Shown piece by piece: positions 27,376 to 34,700 of a stretch of 62,634 nt of DNA. The notes beneath the pieces are model-generated. The model was not told the DNA's origin. It ran no database searches and was given only the letters and a program-made list of their open reading frames with translations. The DNA is from Candidatus Krumholzibacteriota bacterium (GTDB lineage Bacteria > Krumholzibacteriota > Krumholzibacteriia > JACNKJ01): the NCBI GenBank assembly GCA_016933175.1, contig JAFGBK010000090.1, positions 1-62,634 of the forward strand, written 5' to 3'. Numbering within the stretch: position 1 is the stretch's first letter; each line of letters starts with the position of its first letter. The translations under genes were made by a program, and so were the position numbers.

Positions 27376-27569
27376 TGTAGCGAGACGGTTTCCTGGTAGA
27401 AAAGAAGCCGATTCTTGCTACGGGGCACCATTGACCAGACAACGGGGATGGAGGTGGTGCAAGGGCCCCTGCAAAGTTACCCCTAGCTTCACACAACCGG
27501 GCGCTCTATCGCCCTTGCCAGTCGGGGTGGCGCGCTCACTGTTCGGTTTTGTAGGAGGTGTCTCTGCCA
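27376..27569 (+). ncRNA. Long structured 5' leader of the dockerin-like gene
   Basis: About 194 nt of untranslated RNA is predicted between the promoter and the ATG at 27570. Helices I can see: GTAGC/GCTAC (27377-27381 with 27417-27421) enclosing CGGTTTC/GAAGCCG (27386-27392 with 27404-27410, one GU pair); GGGGCACCA (27422-27430) with TGGTG and GCCCC (27455-27459 and 27465-27469, bulged); and GGGCG-CTCTAT-CGCCC (27499-27514). An AGGAGGTG ribosome site follows at 27553-27560. The first helix starts at the expected transcription start. It could be a cis-regulator or a stabilising leader; it does not match a riboswitch I know. Confidence 0.45.
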
Positions 27570-28184
27570 ATGACTAGCAGAAAGGTTCTCAGCGTGATGG
27601 CCGCGCTGGCGCTCTTGGCCATCGCCGCGATTGCCAACGCCGGTATCATCAGCCCCGCCGACAGCTACGCCACCATGGCGAACAGCCCCGGCGTGATGAC
27701 GATTGCTCCCGGCGGCTACGACAGCTTCGTGTTCCCGGTCGATCACACCATCGACGTCTACACTCTGGATGACCTCCTGAACCCCGTCGAGGTTCTGGCC
27801 ACGGACATCTGGCTGGACGATCCGCTGGTGATCTGGTGCGCAGGCGGCGTCATTGCCGACAGCTCGACCTTCGCTCCGGATCCGGGCCACACGACCTTTA
27901 CGGGGACTCCGCGTGGCGGCGTCAACGTCTCCGGTGACTGCAGCACGATCGCCATCGACGTGATTGCTCTTGGCAACGTGATTCAGACTCTGAATCTCGG
28001 CATGAACAGCATGGATCTCAATGGCAGCGGCGACGTCACGGTTGCTGACTTTGGCGCCTTCGCGGGCGTGTACCAGACGGACAACGAGTGCGCGAACTAC
28101 GACGAGAGCACCACCAGCCCGACGGTGGACATCGCCGACTTCGCGATCTTCGCGGGCGTCTACAACATCAGTGAGTGCCCGTAA
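27570..28184 (+). CDS. Exported protein with C-terminal dockerin-like repeats
   Basis: Secreted protein of 204 aa. The signal peptide ends in AIANA (residues 1-24). The middle is a beta-rich domain without a recognised family. The C-terminus holds two dockerin-type, EF-hand-like calcium loops: LNGSGDVTVADFGAFAGVY and, after a linker, a second copy ending VDIADFAIFAGVY. In cellulosomes dockerins bind cohesins; in other phyla similar repeats occur at the ends of many secreted proteins with unknown partners. ATG 27570 has AGGAGGTG 9 nt upstream. It is followed by a 15-bp perfect hairpin and then four paralogous exported proteins. Confidence 0.75.
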   Translation: MTSRKVLSVMAALALLAIAAIANAGIISPADSYATMANSPGVMTIAPGGYDSFVFPVDHTIDVYTLDDLLNPVEVLATDIWLDDPLVIWCAGGVIADSSTFAPDPGHTTFTGTPRGGVNVSGDCSTIAIDVIALGNVIQTLNLGMNSMDLNGSGDVTVADFGAFAGVYQTDNECANYDESTTSPTVDIADFAIFAGVYNISECP

Positions 28185-28198
28185 GCTCCTTGATGAGG

Positions 28199-28232
28199 TT
28201 CCCTGCGCCCCGCATCTGCGGGGCGCAGGGAA
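28199..28232 (+). terminator. Perfect 15-bp hairpin after the dockerin-like gene
   Basis: TTCCCTGCGCCCCGC (28199-28213), ATCT loop, then the exact complement (28218-28232). There is no T-run after it (AAGAATCG), so it may act as an mRNA-stabilising or bidirectional element rather than a classic intrinsic terminator. Confidence 0.5.
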
Positions 28233-28284
28233 AGAATCGTAACCGACAGCGTTTGGCGCCAACAACTGGAGGAGTTCGAAGACC

Positions 28285-28872
28285 ATGAAGAAGAGTGTGA
28301 TTGCTCTCGCCATGGGCCTGATGCTACTCGCCTCGGGTGCTATGGCCTTCGAGAACAACCTGATCGGCATTTTCGCCGAGCCCGAGGCGCTGACCTGCGC
28401 TGCGGCTGCTCCGGTCGGCATGCCGATGAACATCTACATCATCGCCTGGCTCGTGGATATCCCGGCCATCACGGCGGCCGAGTTCCGGATCGACAACTAC
28501 ACGGGCAACCCCGGTTACCCGAATGCGATTGTCACCCAGACCTGGAATTCGCCCCTGACGGTGGGGACTATCGACGAGGGCTTCTCGATCGCGTTCACGG
28601 AAGCACAGCCCGGTCCCATCGTGGAGCTGGGTCATATCGAGTACCTGATCTTCAACCCGACGTTCCCCGGCGAGGACTACAAGATGTGCGTGGCGGAGAC
28701 GCTGGACAGCGGCAACCTCGTGGTTGTCGATGCCGCCTACGTCACCATCCCCGTGGACGGCTGGTGCTTCGTGTTCAATTGCGTGGTCGGCGGCCCGAAT
28801 GGTAACTGCGAGTGCCTCGACACCATCCCGGTTCAGGATTCCAACTGGGGTGCCGTCAAGGCTCTGTACTAG
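28285..28872 (+). CDS. Exported KALY-tail protein, paralog 1
   Basis: Secreted protein of 195 aa, first of four tandem paralogs. Signal peptide residues 1-21 (SVIALAMGLMLLASGAMA). The mature part is an all-beta domain with family motifs IGIFAEP, ITAAEFRIDNYTGNPGYP, WNSPLTVGTIDEGFSIAF, LDSGNLVVVDAAYVTIPV and FVFNC, and ends exactly at QDSNWGAVKALY. Cysteines near the N-terminus (LTC) and near the end (FNC, CEC) may form disulfides. The pattern VPVxI..., IxAAEFRI and I-x-L-x-F strands reminds me of the cohesin fold, but that is an inference. Function unknown. I see no clear promoter of its own; it may be read from the upstream promoter through the hairpin. Confidence 0.72.
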   Translation: MKKSVIALAMGLMLLASGAMAFENNLIGIFAEPEALTCAAAAPVGMPMNIYIIAWLVDIPAITAAEFRIDNYTGNPGYPNAIVTQTWNSPLTVGTIDEGFSIAFTEAQPGPIVELGHIEYLIFNPTFPGEDYKMCVAETLDSGNLVVVDAAYVTIPVDGWCFVFNCVVGGPNGNCECLDTIPVQDSNWGAVKALY

Positions 28873-28895
28873 TAGCGACTCGATTTGCGGTTGAA

Positions 28896-28921
28896 GGGGA
28901 GCCGCTGAGAAGCGGCTCCCC
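28896..28921 (+). terminator. GC-rich hairpin after paralog 1
   Basis: GGGGAGCCGC, TGAGAA loop, GCGGCTCCCC. Ten perfect base pairs, no T-run. Probably a transcript 3'-end structure. Confidence 0.45.
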
Positions 28922-29076
28922 GTCCATAGCTTCGCCGGCCGCGTACAGGGAGACGTCTCCGGCTGGCGGAACGAGCAGAGTCAGGGAGGGCAACACGGAG
29001 GTGCCTTGACCTTCGGGACATTAGCGGGTCGAAGCACTTGTGCTTTGAGTCCATTTACATCCTAAGGAGTTGCAAC

Positions 29077-29649
29077 ATGAAGAAACTGATGCTCGCTCTC
29101 TTGCTGCTCGTGGCCATGAGCAGCCTGGCCAGTGCCGAGAACTACATCGGCCTCTTTGCCGATGTCGACGGCACCTACTGCTACGGCGACGTCGAGGTGG
29201 GCGTGCCCCTGGTCGTGCACGTGATGGCGATGCTCGATCCCGACATCGAGGGCATCACCGCTGCCGAGTTCCGGATCGACAACTACCCGGGCAATCCCGG
29301 CTATCCGATCGGCATCACCACCCCGACCTGGGACAGTCCGCTGACGGTCGGCACCCTGGACTGGGGCTTCTCAATCGCCTTCTCGATCCCTCAGCCGGGT
29401 CCCATCGTTCACATGGGCACCATCGAGTTCCTGGCCTTCGATCCCACCTGGATCGCGGGTGAGCTCGTCATGGAGGTCGTGGAGACCAACGACAGTGGCA
29501 ATCTGGTCGTCGTCGATTTCGATTACAACACCATCCCCGTGAGCGGTGGCCAGTACACCTTCAACTGCCTCGTTCCGGAGAACTGCCCCTGCATCGTCGG
29601 TGTTCCGACGCAGGACAGCAGCTGGGGTTCGGTCAAGGCCCTGTACTAA
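29077..29649 (+). CDS. Exported KALY-tail protein, paralog 2
   Basis: Secreted protein of 190 aa. Signal peptide residues 1-20 (LMLALLLLVAMSSLASA). Mature motifs: YIGLFADVDGTYC, ITAAEFRIDNYPGNPGYP, SPLTVGTLDWGFSIAFS, IEFLAFDPTWIAGE, GNLVVVDFDYNTIPV and YTFNC, ending QDSSWGSVKALY. I chose ATG 29077 because AAGGAG lies 8 nt upstream and it gives a clean signal peptide; an upstream in-frame start at 29038 does not. The ribosome site and first codons (29064-29088) are identical over 25 nt to those of paralog 3, a sign of recent duplication. Function unknown. Confidence 0.72.
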   Translation: MKKLMLALLLLVAMSSLASAENYIGLFADVDGTYCYGDVEVGVPLVVHVMAMLDPDIEGITAAEFRIDNYPGNPGYPIGITTPTWDSPLTVGTLDWGFSIAFSIPQPGPIVHMGTIEFLAFDPTWIAGELVMEVVETNDSGNLVVVDFDYNTIPVSGGQYTFNCLVPENCPCIVGVPTQDSSWGSVKALY

Positions 29650-29676
29650 TCTCGGCCTGACCACACGGCACTCGCA

Positions 29677-29720
29677 GGCGCTGCCGGGCATGACCCGGCA
29701 GCGCCTTCTTGTTATCTTTT
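29677..29720 (+). terminator. Rho-independent terminator after paralog 2
   Basis: GGCGCTGCCGGG, CATGA loop, CCCGGCAGCGCC (29677-29705, 12 perfect pairs) followed by the T-rich TTCTTGTTATCTTTT. Confidence 0.82.
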
Positions 29721-29757
29721 CGCCATTTATGTTCAAAACGACATGCTGAGATAACGC

Positions 29758-29787
29758 TTGTCACTCTTGAATGACGTGGGTTATAAT
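29758..29787 (+). promoter_or_regulatory. Sigma-70 promoter of paralog 3
   Basis: TTGTCA (29758-29763), 18-nt spacer, TATAAT (29782-29787), a perfect -10 box. A leader of about 130 nt runs to the ATG at 29925. Confidence 0.65.
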
Positions 29788-29924
29788 TGGCCTTCCTGAG
29801 AGCAAGCGGAGTCCGAACGCTGGTTTGCGGGAACACCCCCGGCTTCGCTCCCTGCTTCGCTGCTGGTGGCCATGATATCGGCCCGACCAAGCGCTTTGGT
29901 TCGTCACTTCCAAGGAGTTGCAAC

Positions 29925-30494
29925 ATGAAGAAACTGTTGGTCGCCCTCATGCTGCTGGCCATGAGTTCCCTCGCCAGCGCCCAGCCCTACATCGGCCTCT
30001 TCGCCGATGCCGATGCGACGCACTGCTATGCGGACATGCCCATCGGGGCTCCCGTCACGATCCATGTGATGGCCCTCATCGAGGACATTCCCGCCATCAC
30101 GGCGGCCGAGTTCCGCATCGACAACTACACCGGCAATCCCGGCTATCCGACGTCCATCGTCACGCAGACCTGGAATTCCCCGCTGACCGTCGGCACCATC
30201 GACGTCGGCTTCTCCATTGCCTTCACGGTTCCCCAGCCCGGTCCGGTGGTCCCTCTCGGCACCATCGAGTACCTGACCTTCAATCCCACGTGGATCGGCG
30301 TTGACTATGTCATGACGACCGACGTGACCCTGGACAGCGGCAACCTGGTGGTGGTGGACGCCGAATACATCACCATTCCGGTGGGCCGCGGCACCTACAC
30401 CTTCAACTGCACGAATCCCGAGCTCTGCCCCTGCTACGACGAGACCATCCCGACGCAGGATGCAAGCTGGGGCAGCATCAAGGCCCTCTACTAG
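29925..30494 (+). CDS. Exported KALY-tail protein, paralog 3
   Basis: Secreted protein of 189 aa. Signal peptide residues 1-19 (LLVALMLLAMSSLASA). Mature motifs: YIGLFADADATHC, ITAAEFRIDNYTGNPGYP, WNSPLTVGTIDVGFSIAF, IEYLTFNPTWIG, LDSGNLVVVDAEYITIPV and YTFNC, then CPC and the terminal QDASWGSIKALY. It shares long nucleotide stretches with paralog 1 in the core and with paralog 2 in the leader and signal peptide. Start ATG 29925 follows AAGGAG; the longer frame from 29787 overlaps the -10 box and is rejected. It has its own promoter and is followed by a 12-bp hairpin. Confidence 0.72.
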   Translation: MKKLLVALMLLAMSSLASAQPYIGLFADADATHCYADMPIGAPVTIHVMALIEDIPAITAAEFRIDNYTGNPGYPTSIVTQTWNSPLTVGTIDVGFSIAFTVPQPGPVVPLGTIEYLTFNPTWIGVDYVMTTDVTLDSGNLVVVDAEYITIPVGRGTYTFNCTNPELCPCYDETIPTQDASWGSIKALY

Positions 30495-30516
30495 GCGACC
30501 TTGATCCCTTCGCATG

Positions 30517-30548
30517 GGGGCCGCGGCCACGGGCCGCGGCCCCTTCTC
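30517..30548 (+). terminator. Hairpin terminator after paralog 3
   Basis: GGGGCCGCGGCC, ACG loop, GGCCGCGGCCCC (30517-30543, 12 perfect pairs) followed by TTCTC, a short T-rich end. Confidence 0.6.
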
Positions 30549-30799
30549 CATCATGGGGAGCGCGGATCCGCCACCGACCCTCGGGTGTCCCGCTCCCGGG
30601 GCGTGGCGTGCTGTGGTCCAGGCCTTGCAGCGGCATCCGACGCCGGTACGGTGCGGCATGACGGGGAAGGACGGGCCCCTGCGGGCGCGTCGCCGTGCAA
30701 AGGAGGCCGCCCGGATCGGCCTGCGCCGGCGGTTGCGCAAGGCTTGAATGAGACCAGCCGCAACGAAACAAGTCCTTGTAAACAGAGGACTTATTTGTA
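30549..30799. other. Intergenic stretch without a recognised gene
   Basis: About 250 bp between the terminator of paralog 3 and the promoter of paralog 4. Short open frames here look like low-complexity GC-rich noise, with no signal peptide and no ribosome site. The one structure I see is an inverted repeat AAGTCC (30770-30775) / GGACTT (30787-30792) with an 11-nt loop, ending 7 bp before the -35 box of paralog 4, where an operator could sit. Confidence 0.4.
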
Positions 30800-30828
30800 T
30801 TGACAGGGTTTGGGGGCCGGTGTAAGTT
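30800..30828 (+). promoter_or_regulatory. Sigma-70 promoter of paralog 4
   Basis: TTGACA (30800-30805), 17-nt spacer, TAAGTT (30823-30828). The leader of about 60 nt has ACACG-TCTT-CGTGT and a flanking CTTGAC/GTCAAG pair that encloses the ribosome site just before the ATG, so translation could be structure-controlled. Confidence 0.62.
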
Positions 30829-30894
30829 TCCGCCGCAGGATGCCGCACTCCCAAGCTCTTGACACGTCTTCGTGTTACCCGTAGGAGGGTCAAG

Positions 30895-31482
30895 ATGAAA
30901 AAATTGCTCACGTTGTTCGCCCTGCTTGCCCTGACGGCCTCCAGCGCCGCCGCCGTCCAGGACGAGAGCGGATCGTTCATTGGGATGTTCACCAGCGAGA
31001 CGGGCACGGCCTGCGACCTCGACCTGCCTGTCGGCAGCGCGACGAACGTCTACATCCTCGCCTCGCTGAACGCTGACGGCATCCCATCCCTGACCGCTTG
31101 CGAGTTCAGCGTCCTCAACTACCCCGGCAACCCCGGCTATCCCACGGCCATCGTCACGCCGAGCTGGACCACCACGCTCGTCATCGGCAGCCTCGCGGGT
31201 GGCGGCATCTCCCTCGCCTACGAAACCGCGCAGGAGGCCCAGATCGTCCTCCTCGGGCAGATCGAGTTCCTGGTGTTCGATCCCACCTGGATCGTCGGCG
31301 AGTACGTCATGGAGATCGCGCCGGCCGCCGGCCAGACCTACGTCAACATCGTGGACGCGGCGTATACGACCTGGTGGGTGAACGGGGGGACCTTCACCTT
31401 CAATTGCGAAGAGGACTGCCCCTGCGAGCCCGGCGTCGCCTCCCAGGATGCCAGCTGGACGTCAATCAAGGCGCTGTACTAG
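30895..31482 (+). CDS. Exported KALY-tail protein, paralog 4
   Basis: Secreted protein of 195 aa and the most diverged of the four paralogs. Signal peptide residues 1-20 (LLTLFALLALTASSAAA). Mature motifs: FIGMFTSETGTAC, LTACEFSVLNYPGNPGYP, GGGISLAYE, IEFLVFDPTWIVGEYVM, NIVDAAYTTWWV and FTFNC, then CPC and the tail QDASWTSIKALY. The core has drifted (SVLNY for RIDNY) while the last four residues KALY and the W remain. ATG 30895 follows AGGAGGG. It has its own promoter and a strong terminator. Confidence 0.7.
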   Translation: MKKLLTLFALLALTASSAAAVQDESGSFIGMFTSETGTACDLDLPVGSATNVYILASLNADGIPSLTACEFSVLNYPGNPGYPTAIVTPSWTTTLVIGSLAGGGISLAYETAQEAQIVLLGQIEFLVFDPTWIVGEYVMEIAPAAGQTYVNIVDAAYTTWWVNGGTFTFNCEEDCPCEPGVASQDASWTSIKALY

Positions 31483-31527
31483 GCCCTCCGCCGGCGAGAC
31501 TCGGGACCGGCGAATGCAAGGATTCCG

Positions 31528-31557
31528 ACGGGGCGCCACCGGCGCCCCGTTTTCGTT
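31528..31557 (+). terminator. Rho-independent terminator after paralog 4
   Basis: ACGGGGCGCC, ACC loop, GGCGCCCCGT (31528-31550) followed by TTTCGTT. It separates the paralog array from the C25 peptidase gene. Confidence 0.8.
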
Positions 31558-31717
31558 GACGGCGCACCCCCAATCATGCCGCGCGCGCACCGCAACTTCA
31601 AATCCGGCAATGGCTTGACTGGCCAGGCGTCCGGGTGTTACCTTGTCTTCGATCGCGTCACGCCCGCCTCTGCGACCTTACCCCTACGTCAGCATCCACG
31701 CCTGCCGGGAGGGTTCC

Positions 31718-34700
31718 GTGAAGTCGCCCCACCTCTTCGCGCCGCCCCTGCGCCGCTGTCTCCTCCTTGCCCTCGCGCTCGGCGCCATGGGCTCCGCCAC
31801 CGGCGCCGCAGCCGCGCTGCTGCCGCCCGGCGGCGAGGTCCTCGCCAGCGACGAGCGTGGGATCAGCCTGCGCCTCGTCTGGGATCCCGGGAACTACGCG
31901 GAGACGGGCGCCGGCCTGCGCCTCGACCTGCCCGGCTGCGACCTGGCGGGCGAGCCCGGCGCGCCGGCCCTGCCCCAGTACCGGGCGCTCATCGCCCTGC
32001 CGCCCGGCGCCCGCGCCACGCTGAGCTGGACCCTCGTCGCCGGCGAGCCCCTGCCCGGCACGCCGGCGCCCTTTCCGACCCTGCGCGTCGTGCCCTCGGG
32101 CCCCGAGCACACCATGCCCGTCGAGGAGCTGATCCGCGACGATGACCGCTACCGCGTCGCCCGTCCCCTGGCCGCGCGCCTGGAGGGACCGCGGCGCCTG
32201 CGCGACCTGGACGTCGCGCAACTGGTGGTGGATCCCATGGGCTGGGATCCCGAGGCGGGTCTCACCCTGGCGCGCGAGCTGCGCGTGACGATACGCTTCC
32301 TGAACGCCGGCGCGCCGCGCGGCGTCGCCCGCGAGGCCGTGCGCGTCCCCGAGCGGCTCTGGGACGGCATCTACCGCCGCGGCCTGCTCAACGGCGCCCT
32401 GGCCGGCGCCTGGCGGCGCCGCGTGCCGGCGCGGCCCATGGCCGCGGTGCTCGAGCGCGACCGCGGTGCGGTGCTGCGCGTGCTCACCGACGACACGGGC
32501 CTCTACGGGCTCGCCGGCGACTCCCTCATCGCCCGCGGCATCCCGGCCGGCACGGCCCTGGATGAGATTGCCCTGTACCGCACCCGCCTCGACTGGGACA
32601 TCGACGGCCAGCCCGTCTACACCGAGGCGCCCGTCGCCCGCTTCTTCCGCGACGCCGCCGCCGACGGCGATCTGGACGCCGAGGACATGCTGGTCTTCGT
32701 GGGGCGCAACCTGCGCTACGCCCGGGCCAGCGTGGACAGCATCGAGTGGTACGGCAAGGCCCAGGTCTTCTACCTGGCCGTGGCGCCGGAGCTGGCGCAG
32801 GACATGCCCGTGGCCGCGTCCTGGACGGAGAGCGGCGCCTGGACCGTGCCGTCGCAGTTCCCGCGGCGCCGGCGCGTCTACGGCGAGGAGGACTTCTTCA
32901 AGGTGCCGCCCAACGACTACTACGCGGGCGAGCCCCTGGAGACCTGGGACCGCAACCTCTACTTCTTCGCGATCCCCCTGGTCTCGGGCGGCAACAACGT
33001 GCAGGAGCTGGCCATCGCCAGCCCCGGCTACATCGCCGGCACCGAGGCCCGCCTGGAGCTGTGGTGGCAGGGCCAGAACACCAGCCTCACCCACCGGCAC
33101 ATCGCCGTGGAGTTGGACAACGCGAACGGCGTGACCGCCCTGCCCGAGCTGGTCACGTACAGCGTCTACAACAGCGACAATCCCGGCTGGGAGTACGAGC
33201 CCGCGGTGCCCGCCGACGCCCTGGTGGACGGCCCCGCCATCCTGCGCCTCGACCGCACGGACGAGGTGCCACTCCAGACCTACATCAAGTACTGGGACCT
33301 CCAGTGGCTGAGCGCCTACCAGGCCGACGGCGACTCCCTCTTCTTCCACGCCGGCGGCGCCACCGGGGCCACGGAGTTCCAGGTGGGCGGCCTGAGCCGC
33401 GAGGCGACCTGGTGGGAGCTCGTGCGCACCGACGGCGCGACACCCGTGCGCCTGAGCCTGGACGCCCTGAACCAGACGGGAACGCCCGGCGACTACACGC
33501 TGCGCTTCCGCGCCGACCTGCTCGGCGGCGAGACCTACTGGCTGGCCGACGCGGCGGTCCTGCGCGAGCCGGTCCTCGAGGCGGCCGAGCCCGTGGGCTT
33601 CCTGGCCGAGCCGGGCCCTTACGACGTGCTGGTCATCGCCCACGACGACTTCGCCGCGGGCATGGACCGCTGGGTCACGCGGCGCCAGGCCGAAGGCTGG
33701 CGGGTGCGCCTGCTCCGGACGCGCGAGGTCTGGGAGGCCTTCTTCGGCGGCAGCCGCGGGGCCATCGGCCTGCGCAACGCGGCCCGCTACGCCTATCAGC
33801 AGTGGGGGACCGAGGCCCTGCTCCTGGTGGGGGACGGGAACAAGGACTCGCGCGCCATCAACCAGTACGCCGATCCCGATTTCGTGCCCGTGTACTGCCG
33901 CTACGAGAACGTGGGCGGCAACGAGACCGTGCCCATCGACGAATGGATCGTCAAGTTCGAGCCCTTCGGCTGGCCCGCCCTGGTGCAGGGCCGCCTGCCC
34001 GTGGGCGACGGTGACGAGCTGGACAACCTGCTGGACAAGATCGACTGCTTCGAGAGCTATACGAACAGCGCCGGCTGCCAGGGCGCCGGCGCCTGGCGCA
34101 GGGATTTTTTCCTCATCGCCGACGACGCCTGGGTCTGGGACAGCTGGGGCCAGCCGGCCCACATCGACCCCAGCAACTACGAGTTCGAGAACGGCCAGCG
34201 CCTCATCGCCACGGTCATCGAAGGCTCCCTGCCCGGGGACATCAACGCTGTGCCCTTCTACACCTCCGTCATCACCCACCCCTGGTACGCCGAACATCCC
34301 GGCGCCACGCCCTCGGACATCCAGAACTACCTGCGGCCCGAGATCTCGCCCATCTTCGTCGACTCCCTGAGCGACGGCTACCTCTTTGCCGCCGCCCAGA
34401 CGCACGCCAACGAGGCGCAGCTCGGCCACGAGCTCTACATGAAGACGGCCCAGGGCGGCAACGATCACGAGCTGCTGACCAACTACGGCCGGCCCTTCGT
34501 CTTCGCCGTCTACGGCTGCCACGCCAACTCCTTCGCGCGCCACAACGAGGGCAACTCGGCCGTGGGCGACTGCATCGGCGAGAAGACGCTGCTGGTGGAC
34601 GGGATCCGCGGCGCCGTGGCCAGCTACGCGAGCGCCGGCTACGAGCTGCTCTACCCCAACATCCAGCTCGGCCTGGACCTGACCCAGCTCATGTTCTGGC

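Noticed and set aside
27420-27520. Possible cyclic-di-GMP (GEMM) riboswitch before the dockerin-like gene
   Set aside because: A GCAAAG element is present, but the GAAA tetraloop hairpin and the GGTAGC...GGGTTACC segment of GEMM-I are missing.
28860-28872. KALY tail as a PEP-CTERM, MYXO-CTERM or LPXTG signal
   Set aside because: All those signals have a hydrophobic helix and basic end after the motif; here the protein stops at the Tyr.
29787-29924. Longer N-terminus for KALY paralog 3
   Set aside because: It would start within the TATAAT box and bury the signal peptide behind 46 residues.
30501-30803. 100-codon hypothetical ORF between paralogs 3 and 4
   Set aside because: No ribosome site, low-complexity composition, and it covers a terminator hairpin and runs into the promoter of paralog 4.
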